A program made the position numbers and the translations under genes. Source: Pigoraptor vietnamica (taxonomy: Eukaryota > Opisthokonta > Filasterea). From it: a DNA stretch of 26,990 bases. The stretch covers positions 1 through 26,990 of the forward strand of contig CALSCQ010002477.1 of assembly GCA_943704525.1 (NCBI GenBank), written 5' to 3'. This document shows, piece by piece, positions 1 to 11,100 of the stretch (positions within the stretch are counted from its first letter, which is position 1; each line of letters starts with the position of its first letter). The notes under the pieces are model-generated. The model saw nothing but the letters and a program-made list of their open reading frames with translations, was not told the origin of the DNA and ran no database searches.

Positions 1-60
1 GGGGGGGAGAAAGGCGCGAACAGAGCAATGCAAGCGACGCAAAAAGCGACACGAGTCGGA

Positions 61-68
61 CACTCACA
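61..68 (-). other. Probable splice donor overlapping the apparent stop codon
   Basis: On the minus strand the reading frame of the large receptor gene meets TGA at 66-64. The same bases lie inside GTGAGTG (67-61), which starts like the donor of intron 3 of this gene. The remaining 60 bases towards the window edge become pyrimidine-rich (CTTTCTCCCCCCC at the very end), as expected before an acceptor. The exon would then end at 68 in phase 2. The protein so far has no membrane segment after its REJ region, which also suggests more exons to the left. Confidence 0.7.
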
Positions 69-3000
69 TCGCCTGCTCGGCGAGCGCAAGCCCGTCGAAG
101 CGCGTCCACGAGGCCACGACCACCTTTACGCAGTCAAACCCGTTGTTCGGGCAGTCGAAGTTGACCGTGTCGAAAAACGACCCGGCAAAGTTCGAACCGC
201 ACGAGTCGTCGCCCTTCCCGCTGGCGCAAAAGCCCGGAATCTCGTACTTGCTGGCGCGGTCGTCGCGCGCAACGAGGAAAGCGACATAACGCGTGAAGAT
301 GCCGTTGTCCGACACGATGTCGTCGGCGGGCGCAGACGTGTAGTGCCCAGCAATGTACTGGTTGACCGTCGCGCGCTGCCCGTTGATGAGGCCGAGGAGC
401 GCCTGGTCCCCATCGTCCAGCGAGCGGCGGCCGAGGCCGGTAGTCGAGAACACCGCACCCAAGATGCGAATCATTCCGACGAAGTACTTGTAATTGTCCA
501 CTGCCGTGTCCGTGTCGATGGGGATCTTCACGGCGTCGGCGAGGCTGACGTAACCGGCGTACGCGTAGATCGTCTGAACCAAGAACGCGACAGGCATAAT
601 CGCCTTGATCTGCGCCTTGCTGCACGCCGCAACCTTCGTTATCACCAGCGAGTACACCGCGATGTAGCGCTTCACGTTGATCTGAGAGAGCGGGATGTCC
701 ACGGACACAACCCCGTCGTTAACCGAGATTTTGGCAGCGTTGAGCGTCGCGAGCACCGAGGCGGCAACGTCGGACCCCTTGGCCGCCGTGCAAAAATCGT
801 TGCTCTTGGCGAGAAGCCGCAGCAGCGGATCCACGATCGACAAATACGTAGAGTAGTCGCGCCCCTCCGTGACATACTTCGTACCAGCCAACAACACGAG
901 CGTAGCGGCATCCGAGACCGCGATCGTTGGGTCGGACAACTCGACGGTTGCCGACTCTACGGCGCACGAGCCATAGCGGTCGCACACGCGCACGTAGACT
1001 GTCTGCGTGGACGCGCCAGAGTAGTGCTTCGGAATCGCCGTGGTGATCTTCGTCGACGCGCCCTGCTGCTGGCCGCCGAGCAGCTGCTCCTTTCCAGAGG
1101 CATCCACCTTTACAAAGTACGAGTGCACGAGCGGGCCGTCGCCGTCGTCGTCCACCCACCCAGCAGAGCCGAGCGCAAACTTGGACGAAACGGCCACGCT
1201 GGTGCCGTCGAGCGACTTGACGCTGAGCGAGCCGCCCTTCGGCGGTGCGTTGACCTTGACGACAATCTCGGCCACACCCTGCGCCCCGTTCGACTCTTGC
1301 GTCACCGTCAAGCGGAGGCGGTACTGCGCGCCGGGGGAGAGCGCCAACGCCGGGACGCACAGACCGGGCTTGTCGAGAGAACCCGACGAACTCACACCCG
1401 CGGCACAGGGGAACGCGGCATCGAGCGAGAGCTCCGCAGAGCCGTCCGTGGTGATAGACCTCCACTTTCGCTTGAGGGCCTGGTTCGCAATCACGTGCCC
1501 AAGCAGCACGAGGGGCTTGTCAGGCGACTGCTTGCTGTTCGTGCCGAAGGAAAGCGCCTCGATCGTCACGGGAATCGTCTCCGCCTCGTTCACGCTGACC
1601 ACCGTCGTAGCCGTCGTCGAGCGCGCCCCCTTGGACGCCTTCACCGTGAACGCGTACGTGGCCCCGGAGCGCCACACACCGGGCACGACAATCGTGTCCG
1701 TCGTGATTGTCGACTTGACAGAGGCGATCCCCGTGAGCACCTTGTTCGTCTTCGAAAAGCACTGCGCGCCCGTCGCGGGGTCGATGCACGTCCACTCAAA
1801 CTGGCAGTTCGCGGTGGCCTCGTCCGGATCGACGCACGTGGCGTGCGCCTGCCACTGCTTGTTGCGGTTGATCTGCGAACCAAACGACACGATCCCCACG
1901 CGCAGCGGCGAAGACTTGACCTTCAGCTTCTGCACCGCCGTCGCATAAGTGGCGCTGCCCGCAATGCTGACCGTCAGCTGCACCGTGTACGTCGTGCCCG
2001 CCGCCAGCGTCCGCTCGGGAATGGTGAGCACACCCACGCTCGTCGTCGGCATCGTAAACGTCGTCGCAATCGGACCGCCCGTGATCTGCCACGCAAAGAC
2101 GAGGTCCCCGGTCTGCTCCTCGGCGCACGGCGAACGCGTCACCGACGACGAAATCGTCAACTTTTCGCCGCGGTACGCCTCTCGGTACACTCCGCCGTTA
2201 ATCTCAACCTTCGGGACGGCGTCCTCCGCGACCATAGAAACGGCCGACACGAGGGCGCTGCGAATCTTGAGGAAGTTGGTGCCCTCCGCGGCAAACGTGT
2301 ACGTGTTGCCCTGTGTCAGAGCCTCGTTGGGAATAAGCACGTTGCCAAACGCCGTCGGGGTGAGGACGTCGAGAATGGCCGTCAGGTCCTCGTCGGGGTC
2401 AGAGCTCGACACGTCCCAGTCCATCGTCAGCGGACGGCCGCCCGACCCGCTGAGCGCCTCGGCGACAAGCACAATGGGATCGCACGCGCCAACAGACTGC
2501 GGCGCCGTGATCACGAGGACGGGCTCGACGGGGACCACCTGCACGTACGACAGGGTAAACGAGCCAGTCGTCTTGTCGCTGACATCCTCGCCCGCGCGCA
2601 CGAGCGGAATGTCCGCCTTGAACGTCAGCGAATTCTGCGGCTCGGCCGTCGCCGTCTTCGGAACGGTAATCGTCAGCTGGTTAGACGCCGTAAACGCAAA
2701 CGACGCCTTCTCGCCCCCGAGGGATGTGCACGAGTTGCTGTCGAAGAGGTCGTCGCACTTGCCCGAAAAGCCGCCGCCGTACACAACGTTGTGGTCAAAC
2801 GTCACGATAATCTGCGTCGCGTCGTCTGTGAAGGTCGCCGATTTCACCGTCGCCGCACGCGCGACCATGTTGATGGTGAACGTCGACGGTTCCGTGAGGT
2901 GGAAGACACGGTCGCCGTCAAAATAGTCAATGTACGCCTCGACAGTCACGTCCTTGAACGAGTGGGCGCGCAGCGCAGACGGAATGTCGCAGTACGCGGA

Positions 3001-6000
3001 GCCGTCGTTCAGGTATATCTTCTCATACAAGACGTCCGTGAGGTTGGCCGAAGAAAACTCGCACACAACGCCCGTCGGCGGAGCGCTACCGAGGTTCGTC
3101 TGCGACGCAAACTTGAGCGGCTTCGTCTCGTCCGTGTAGAAGCTGGTCGTCGTCGGGGCCGTGAGGGCAATGGTATCCGAAAACACCAGCACCGTCACGC
3201 GCGACGTCGTGTAGGTACCATCGCCATTGGTTACGTCGATGGGATACGAGCCGGGAGCGAGGGTGGATGGCAGGTCGCAGTGGACCTTCGTGGCCGAGTC
3301 AAAAGTGCCAGAGACCTCGTGCGACGCGCCGTCGTTCGTGTAGTAGCGGCACTGCGAGCCCGGGTTCGACACGAGCTGCAAGCCGTGCACCTCGACAGAA
3401 ATCGCCTTGCCGGCGGGGATTTGGGTGGGCAGGACCTCGTGGACGAGCGAGCACGCGTTGGCGCCGTCACAGGTGCCGCAGAGATCGTACTTCTTTCCGC
3501 TGTTGGCCACGCCGTCGCAACCCTTGCACGAGTCGCCGTTACCGTTGCACTGACCGCACACGTCCTTGAGGTAGCCCTCGGCGTTGCCCGTGGTGCCCCC
3601 AACGCACGCACCGCACGAGTCGAGATAGGCTTCGCCATCGCAAACGCCCGCGCAGTCCACGTAAATCTTCTCAGCGTCCGTCTGGGTCGCAGGGGCGCAC
3701 ACGCCGCACTTGTCGACGACAAACGGTCCCCCGCAAGTTCCCAGGCAGTCCTTCGTGTAGCCCGCCTCGTGACCGGTGTTGCCGCCGACGCACGCATTGC
3801 AGTCGTCAAGGAACGCCGTGCCGCGGCAGACGCCGTTGCAGTCCTTCGCCCCGTTCACGGCCTTGCCCGTCGTGCCGCCCGTGCACTCGCCGCAGTCATC
3901 GATCGCGGCCTTTCCAAAGCAGACGCCCGCGCAGTCCTTGGCGGCGTTGCCACCGTTGCAGACGCCGCAGTCGTCGAGCTTCTTTCCGGAACCCAGCACA
4001 TTGTCGCAGCCCAAACACGCCGTGCCGCTGCCGCCGCACACGTCGCAAATGTCTTTCACCTTGTTCGAACCGAGCACGCCGTCGCACCCGGCACACGCGG
4101 CGCCCGTTCCGCCGCACGTGCCGCACGCGTCAAACTGCTTCTCAGAACGAGCCACGCCATTGCACCCAAGCCTCGGCTGGGCAACCTGGCCGTTCTTCCC
4201 GGAGCTGAGGGACAGGGCAAAGGTGCCCGTCGCGCCCGCGACGTTCGCAAGCGAATAGGGGGTGCCGACCGTGGCGTCCCAGCCGAGGACAAACATGGTC
4301 GCGGTGCCCAGGTAAGTCGTCGTCGGGCGGAAGCGCAGCTTTGCACCCGGCGGAATCAGAAAGGCAGACGAGGCGCTCAGCCCCGGCGGCACCGGCGTCC
4401 AGGAATCCCCGTCAGCACTGTACTCCCAGGACCCCTTGCCAGCGGTCCCGAGGGGCGCGAGGCCGGTAATCGCCACGCCGACCTCGGCATTGTCGACGTC
4501 CGCGAACAGGCCAATGTCCTTCGCAAAAAAACCCGCGATCGAGCCACCCTGGTCGCCGTCCGACACCTTCCAGTATGGGTTCGGCTCCATCGACGCGGTA
4601 AACACCGACGGATTCTTAAACACGGGACGGTCGTTCACGGCGTTGATCGTCACCGTCTCCGTGCCAACGTCGTCGCTGTCGAGCGTGTCCGGATTCATCG
4701 TGCACGCAATGAGGCCCGTCGCGCGGTCGTGCGCGTTGAACTTGAGTTCATAGTTGCCGTTCTCGTTGGCCGACGGAGTGTAGCGCACGCGCGACCACGG
4801 GTTGATAATGTCGCCAACCTTGACCGCCTTCCAGTCCGAGCCCGTCGGCAGCGACGCGTACTGCCACGCGCCGCTCCCCGTCATCGACGCCACCTTGATC
4901 GCGTGGATAGAGTCGAAAACGTCCTCGATAAAGTAGTTCACGCGCTCGTTTGTAAAGCCGGCGAGCCTCGCGTCGAGCTTGCGCGCAACGTCGGGCGTGA
5001 TGATCTTCTGGCGATCAATGCTGGGGTTGCCGAAGTCCGTCTTCGTGCGGCTCATCACCGCAATCGCAACCGCGAACACGTCGGCCGTCTTGAACCCGAG
5101 GGGACCAAAGAGCTCCTCAAGGTCCGCGTCGTAGAGGAGATTCTGCAAGATCGACGCCACGAGAATGCCGTTGTTGAGCGCGGGCGCAACGTCCTCGTCG
5201 ATCGCGTACGTGGGACCACTCGTCTTGCTGTCGACCACGGGCTTCGTGTTGACGTGCTTGCACGACGACACGAGAATGGCGTACTTGGTGACCTTCTTGA
5301 CCGTTGACGTGCCAGACACCTTGTCAAACGTAACAGCCGACTTCGCATTCTCCTCCGTCAAGTGCGTGCCCGCGACCTCAACGCGCCGCTTCACGTCGTA
5401 GTTGGTCCTGTTGAACTTGAGCGTCGGGGTACGCGTGGAGAGCCCGCTGCCCGAATCGAAGGCGATCGAGATGACCGTGTCGTCAATCGGGGGATTCGAG
5501 AGGGAAACGTCAAAGCCCGTGACGCCGCCGGTGTTGTGCGCGTCAACAACACGCTCCGCCACGATGCTGACGACTGCGCGACGGGGGAAGGGAAGAAAGC
5601 CGGTCAGCGACGGGAACACGGATCAGCTGATGAGCAGCCCCGCGCAAAGGGGGGGGGGATGTTACATGCACCCCTTCATCCAGATTGGCCAGACACTGAC
5701 AGTCACGGAGTATATACGAGTGTGATGGCAGCCGTGGCATCGCCGGGCAGGGTTCAGAGGGTCACGCCTGTTGGGGCCGGCACACTCACCCTTGAACGAC
5801 TTGATCGTAATCGACTTTGGCTCAATGTCCACGTCGCCCGACACCTTGCTGAGCGTGTACGTCACGTCGTAGCCGCCCGACCCAATCGGCACGACGAGGT
5901 TCTTGCTATAGGGCTCGTCAAAGTCCGTCGTATCAATCGTCGAGCCGGTGAGCGTCTTCTCGCTGGCGACCTTGCCGTTGAACGACGTCGTCAGCTTCAG

Positions 6001-7176
6001 AGTGACCTTCTCGCCGGGAGGCGACTGGAGGTAGAACTGCGCCCCAAAGGTCGACTCGTTGTCGCTCGTCGACTCCTCGAAGCTGTCGGCCCCGCTGGTC
6101 TTCTCGAAGACGAGAACCGACGTGGCTGCGGAGCGGGGTCGCATTCACGGGCGGTTAGACAACTGAATGCCGGGTCAGGGTGCAAGTGACCGCCAAAGCA
6201 CAGTCAAGAGTCGCCGGCGGTCGGTGACAGCGGCCGGTAAACATCGACCATCAGATGCCAGTATAATTGCGTGCGGCATGCACAGTCACCAGCCGACAAC
6301 AGTGAGTCTTCCAAAAGGCAGTCGGCGCACAACCCCGTGCGGTGCCGCAACGGGCCTTCGACCACAGACTGAAAGCGTGACGGGGGAAAAACGAAATGCA
6401 TCAGTGAGACCCACCCGGCACCACGATGATGTAGATCTCGCTCGGAGCCGAAATGCCGACATGGGGCGGCTCGATGGTCGAGGTGAACGTCACCGTGACC
6501 TTATCCTTCCACGTCGCCTTGTTTCCGGCGACAGAGATGGTGACGCCCGTCTTGTAGTTCGTGTCGTCAATGACAACGTCGGGGAAGGTGATGTCCGAGC
6601 CAACAAACGACGGCGTCAGCGTGACTGTCGATGCCGGGTAGTCGTCGAGCTTGAACTTGAGCGCCTTCGTGTGGCCCTCGGCGATATACAGCTTGTCGCC
6701 CGACGAAAGGAAGTTGTTGCCGTTATTGTACGAGATGGACACAGTGCGCACGGTGCCTGTGGGAGGGTAAGGACGGCCGCGGTCAGCTTTGTCAATAATC
6801 AGTGTTGCGGGCGCCAGACTGGCCGGCGTGCGTGGGACAAGTTAGAATTCATCCGGTCCGAGACGAAAGCATACACGCCATTGGACTAAAGCCAAACAAA
6901 ACGGCCAGCCACTCGCCGGCGATTGAAATCGCCACAACACGAAACAGAAACGAAATGACCGCCTCGTCAACGGTGCTCGGTCTAAGACTAGTGACAATAA
7001 AATAGCACATAACGGTCGACGGCGAGTAGTAAATAAGTCAAGCCACGCCGAATCACGATGCCGTCTCACGCACCATCCGGAGGGAGGACCGCGCCGGTGA
7101 ACGTCGCCTGCGGGGATGCATCAACAACCGCTGCGGCCGCCGCCAGCAGGGCCACGACGGCAACGAGAGCGCGCAT
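64..7176 (-). CDS. Polycystin-1-like REJ/Calx-beta cell-surface protein, N-terminal part (3' end probably outside the window)
   Basis: Exons are 7176-7074, 6756-6415, 6125-5790 and 5573-68 (or to the TGA at 64), with all internal junctions in phase 1. The ATG at 7176 starts a clear signal peptide (MRALVAVVALLAAAAAVVDA). About 2,096 residues are present. Exons 2 and 3 and the start of exon 4 each carry a Calx-beta-like beta module (about 35-149, 149-260, 261-365). VCBS/cadherin-like repeats follow (VNDRPVF; 400-700), then a Cys-rich tract of CGxCxG and CxGVCxG units (about 730-970), IPT/TIG-like domains (975-1150) and a long REJ region (about 1175-1800). The REJ region has repeated LxIPxxxLxxGxTYT units and the family signature GGSLSV...GWVDDDGDGPL near 1700-1745. 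The helical, Cys-containing end (1800-2096) resembles the region before a GPS/GAIN site. In the polycystin-1/REJ family a GPS, PLAT and membrane helices follow; none is visible here. Its role is inferred to be a surface receptor or adhesion protein. Confidence 0.8.
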
Positions 7177-7779
7177 CCTGGCCAAGGGCGCCACGGACCG
7201 AAGCGCCGAGCGAAACGACCAACTGAAACCGTTCGCCGTCTGCTATGGCTGCGACGACGATTCTATGTGAAGCACTGGGATATAATGCCGCCGGCCTCGA
7301 GAACAATGGGCCGTCCACTACGTGAAAGCGCGACACAAGAGTTTGCTTTGGGCGATCTCAAAAATCATTAAAACCCGGCCACAAGCGGACTCGTGCCAGG
7401 CCTGTGCGAATGGGCGCGCTACAGGGGGTCGGTGCATGGGTTGGGGAGGCGCGCCTACTGCACATGGTCTTTCGACGGCACAATTACCGCCCGTACAATG
7501 CCCACGTGGCCCCAGCGGAACCCTTTCTCCATTAGGAAGGAAGCACGCCATATTTGGAAGGTGTCTAAATCCCACGGGAGCGGTCAGCCCCGCCCAATTC
7601 GTGGTGCGGCATCACCAATTTGGGGAATACCGGCCCGCTTTTTTCTGCATAAGGAAGGATTCTCGTTCGGGGGTGGGTCGGCACATTGAAAATGGAATTC
7701 GCATAATCCCCGTTTCCTCAATCGGAAACTCTCGCCATTCTACGGAACTCTCACAATTCAAAAGGTGTCAGCTCTCAGT
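7177..7779. promoter_or_regulatory. Upstream region of the receptor gene, no coding evidence
   Basis: This spacer lies 5' of the receptor gene (minus strand) and 3' of the EF-hand gene. Base composition is visibly less GC-rich than the flanks. There are two CCAAT motifs on the plus strand (7594-7598 and 7615-7619), one CACGTG (7503-7508) and a 6-bp hairpin GTTTCC/GGAAAC (7712-7729). I find no TATA box at a convincing distance and no ORF with coding character. The promoter role is inferred from position only. Confidence 0.35.
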
Positions 7780-7920
7780 CATTGCGTCACCTACCGTTTC
7801 GTTTTGTGTCTCGTCACTTAGTGAGCTTGCCGTTGCGCGGCAGCCCTTCAGGCGGCTCCGTCGCGTCAAGCCGAGCGACAGGAGATCCCGGGTCCGTCTT
7901 CGGCGTTCAGTTCTGGTGTC
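7780..7920 (-). repeat. Decayed tandem copy A of the 3' end of the cystatin/EF-hand gene
   Basis: The stretch starts with CATTGCGTCA and contains GAGCTTGC, GCGTCAAG, CGACAGG and GGCGTTC...TCTGGTG in the same order as the last exon of the neighbouring gene (8189-8320, plus-strand reading). Small insertions separate the matching blocks, so it is the most diverged of the three copies and encodes nothing. The bases before it (CTCTCAGTCATTGCGTCA) also match those before the genic copy. Confidence 0.6.
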
Positions 7921-7999
7921 ATTCACTATTTTTTCACTATTCACACTAAAAATTCATTCATTTGAATGTCAGTGTCTAAAATTCATTCACGAATGTCTT

Positions 8000-8131
8000 C
8001 ATTGCGTCAACTGTGATGCGACGGCCGCGGCTGGACTACCCGTCTCGAATATAATGCCTGACGAGCTTGTGCTCTTTCTCCGCCCGGCGTCAGCCGACTG
8101 GGGTTCGTCGACGGCGTTCAATGAATTTTGA
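8000..8131 (-). repeat. Decayed tandem copy B of the 3' end of the cystatin/EF-hand gene
   Basis: This stretch is nearly collinear with 8189-8320. CATTGCGTCA is followed after 63 bases by GAGCTTGTGCTC and ends in GTCGACGGCGTTC...GAATTTTGA; the genic copy has the same landmarks at almost the same spacing (64 bases, then 68 to the end, against 69 here). The second half is roughly 80% identical by eye. The reading frame of the gene is not kept. A 7-bp inverted repeat GTTCAAT/ATTGAAC spans its right edge. Confidence 0.75.
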
Positions 8132-8186
8132 ACATATTGAACCCATTTAGTCGGCACGGAACACCTTTGGCTCGCAGTCTCAGTCT

Positions 8187-11100
8187 TCATTGCGTCATGC
8201 GACGGGTGGACCTCTGTTTCATCGTCTCCCGACGTCGCACGATGCGATGGATGAGCTTGCGCCCCTTCTCCGCCGCGTCAAGCGACAGGGGATCGTCGAC
8301 GGCGTTCTGGTGAATTTTGAGGAAGAAAGGAATGAAGCGGAGAAACTCCATAAAGTCGATCTGCCCGTCCTTGTTCGTGTCGACGAGGCCCTTGATTTGC
8401 GCAATCAGATCGCGGTCCGTCCCGAGTTCAATGCCGACAGACGCGGACATCATCACCATGAGGTCCGTGTCGCCGAGGAAGCCGTCCTGGTCCTGGTCGA
8501 TAATCGAGTAGAGGTCCTGAAATTGGGACATTAGTCACTCAGCATGCTGAGAGGGCTGTTGAGAGACACAAGGGCGTCTTTGCAGCTGGGCGAGCGCGTG
8601 TGCTGCTGGGGGCATGCATTCACACACACAACTGTGAGAGGGACACGGATGCACACGTGAAATGCGCGCGAGGGCCGCATCGCGCCGTGCACTCGTGAGT
8701 CGGTCTATGCGCACGCGCGCTGCTTGAAAGACCGCCACAAGACGTACCTTGTACGCGCCAATATACTTTTCCAATAGCCGCAAATCGAGATCCAGTGCGG
8801 TCGCCTTGGCTTGCGAGCCGCGGCTGAGGACAAAAGTCGAACACGGTTAGATCAACGCACACACCTGTGCGCGGATAGGTGTGCATTTTGGCACGCGACT
8901 CAAAAGAAGCTTGTTGGTGTGTGGTGAGAGCACTCGTATCGAGTGCACTCGTAAACACAGGGACGACCCACTTTTGCCCTGTCAAGCGGTCGTTGAGGGA
9001 GGCGACGACGACAAACTCGTCCGGTTCGATGCTTCCCGTCCCGTTGAGGTCGAAGATCTGCACGCAGCGCACGACTGTTAGGCAACGACCGAAGCAACTA
9101 TGCCTCCCTCCCCCTCCCCCTCCCCCAAGCCTCTCGCCAAAGGCCACCCACACATTGGGAGAATCCCACAAAAGCACAAAAAGACGAGAGAAGGGCCGCT
9201 CTCTCTCCCTCAGTCACACACGCCTCCGACGGACGCAATTGCGGCGCCCGCACCCACGTTCATCATCTGTTGGATCTGGACCTCGGAGGCTTCGTCGATC
9301 ATTTTCTCGCGCAGCTCCTCAATCGTGATGCGGCGCTGCTTGGCCGTGTCGAGCTCGTTGAACTTCTTCTCGAGGACCTGCGCGGGCTTCTGCTTGACAA
9401 TGCTGAACAGCCCCTGAATGTGGAACATGTGGTACGACGAGTCGGCGGGCGTCTCGGCAACAACGTCCTCGCCCGCCTGCTCCTCGGCGCCAAAGTCGCG
9501 CTGGAGTGGGTCCGCCTCGCTCTCCACCGCCTCGCTCGTCTTGGTCAGCCGAATCCCAGCCGTGTGCCGCCGCCGCAGCAGCCGACGCGCGGTGGCCGTG
9601 CGTTCCTGGGGCTTCATCGGCGTGATGCCGGCAAACAGCGGGCCCTTGTCCTCGACGCCGTCCAGCCGCAAACCGCCGTCGCTCAGCGTTGTGACCGACA
9701 CAGAGTATGCACTCAGCCCGCTGCCGTCGGGGTTCTCCACCACGAGGTCCAGGGTGTATGTGCGGCCGTCGCCGACCTGCTCGCTCGCCCTCCGCTGCGC
9801 GTGCGTGATCTCGACCATCTTGAACTGGCCGTCGCCAAAGCCCTCGATTTCGGCCGTCTGCGAGAGCATCGCGAGCGCAAATTTGGCGGCGGACTGCACG
9901 TCGGGATCCTCGACGTTCAGGTTGGCGTCGTCTTGCTGGTCCTCCGATTCGGCAAAGCTGCGCGAGGAAGAGGAGGACACAAGGGCTCAGTTCAACGGTC
10001 CAGTGGTCAGCGTCGACATCGACACATGGAAAAAGTGCAGATAAGGAGGCGCTGGGACAACCACAGCGAGCCGAAACGAAAGACGCAGCTGCAAGGTTGC
10101 ACACCATGCAGCAGGGGGCATGCAGATCTACTGCACACGGCCCCATATATGCACGTCCATTCTCTACTCTCTTCGCCTCCTTCCCCCCCCCCCCCCCCCC
10201 CCCCCGCCACATTGCCACGGCACACAAGCGCAAGGAACCCACCGCACACTCCGACCAGCGCGCCGCCGCGGGGGTGGCACGGGGACCAGCGGCGTGTTGG
10301 GGATGGTTCGGTTCACCACGCTCGGCCTCCGCTTTCGCAGCATGCCGTCCAGTCCCATCGCGAGGTTGGTCGAGTCGCGTCGTGCGCGCGCGGCCAGCGC
10401 AAACTCTTCAAACGCCACCGACGACCGCCGGCTTGCGCTCGAATCGGACCGCCCGTCACGTGACGCGCGCCGCACCATCCTGCGCAGCATCTCGAGCTCC
10501 GCGTCGCTCGTGTCGTAGCGGCCGCGCAGGTGCGTCGATCGACCCGCGAGCGCCACTCCCAGCGGCGTCACGAGGGGTATCGAGGCGACGGGACCTCCGC
10601 CGAGCCGTGCTGGCGGCGCCTGCATGTGGACGGGCGAGGGTCCGCGATTCCGCAGAACGTCCGGCGAGGGCGAGTGCGGATGGTGCGCGTTGTGACTTCT
10701 CCCTGCGACCGGCAGCCGACTCATTCGCAGCCGCCGCGCGTCCTCGCGCTCGATCTTCCGCCGTTGGAGCATGAGCGTCTTGGCCTCGAGCATTTTTATG
10801 ACGGCCGCGCGAATGCGTTCGGAGGACGCGAAGGCCTCCAGTTCGTCGCAGCGCTCTAGTTGAAGGACCGTCACATACTCCCTCGTTTTCTGCGCAATCA
10901 TTCGCGTGTCACCAAACGCGTCGCCAAAGTTAGAGGAAGAGCGGCGCACACACTGCAACGGGAAACGACTCCGAGAGAGCCCCCACACTGCAGTACGAGC
11001 TGCAAACAACGTGTCCCCACACAAGATCCACGCCCAACCCACCGTCACAGTGCCGTCATTGATCGATGCCATCGGCGACCTCTTGTCGCGCGCGTCATTC

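Noticed and set aside
3446-4165. Cys-rich repeats considered as EGF or laminin-type domains
   Set aside because: The spacing (CGxC, CGGxG, CAGVC) does not match the six-Cys EGF or eight-Cys laminin pattern; it is left as an unnamed Cys-rich repeat.
28-5307. A 1,759-codon open frame on the plus strand
   Set aside because: It is antisense to exon 4 of the receptor gene, extremely rich in Arg, His and Val, without recognisable domains. The opposite strand has a signal-peptide exon, phase-matched introns and recognisable modules. High GC at third positions explains the long antisense frame.
7322-8131. A 269-codon open frame on the plus strand in the spacer
   Set aside because: No domain or coding composition is seen, and its right part overlaps the decayed tandem copies of the neighbouring gene's 3' end.
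7270-8186. The less GC-rich spacer considered as a remnant of a transposon
   Set aside because: No terminal inverted repeats, target duplications or transposase-like frame were found; tandem duplication of the adjacent exon explains the repeated parts.
9270-10463. A 397-codon open frame on the plus strand
   Set aside because: It is antisense to exons of the cystatin/EF-hand gene and runs through the C23 tract; composition and lack of motifs mark it as a shadow.
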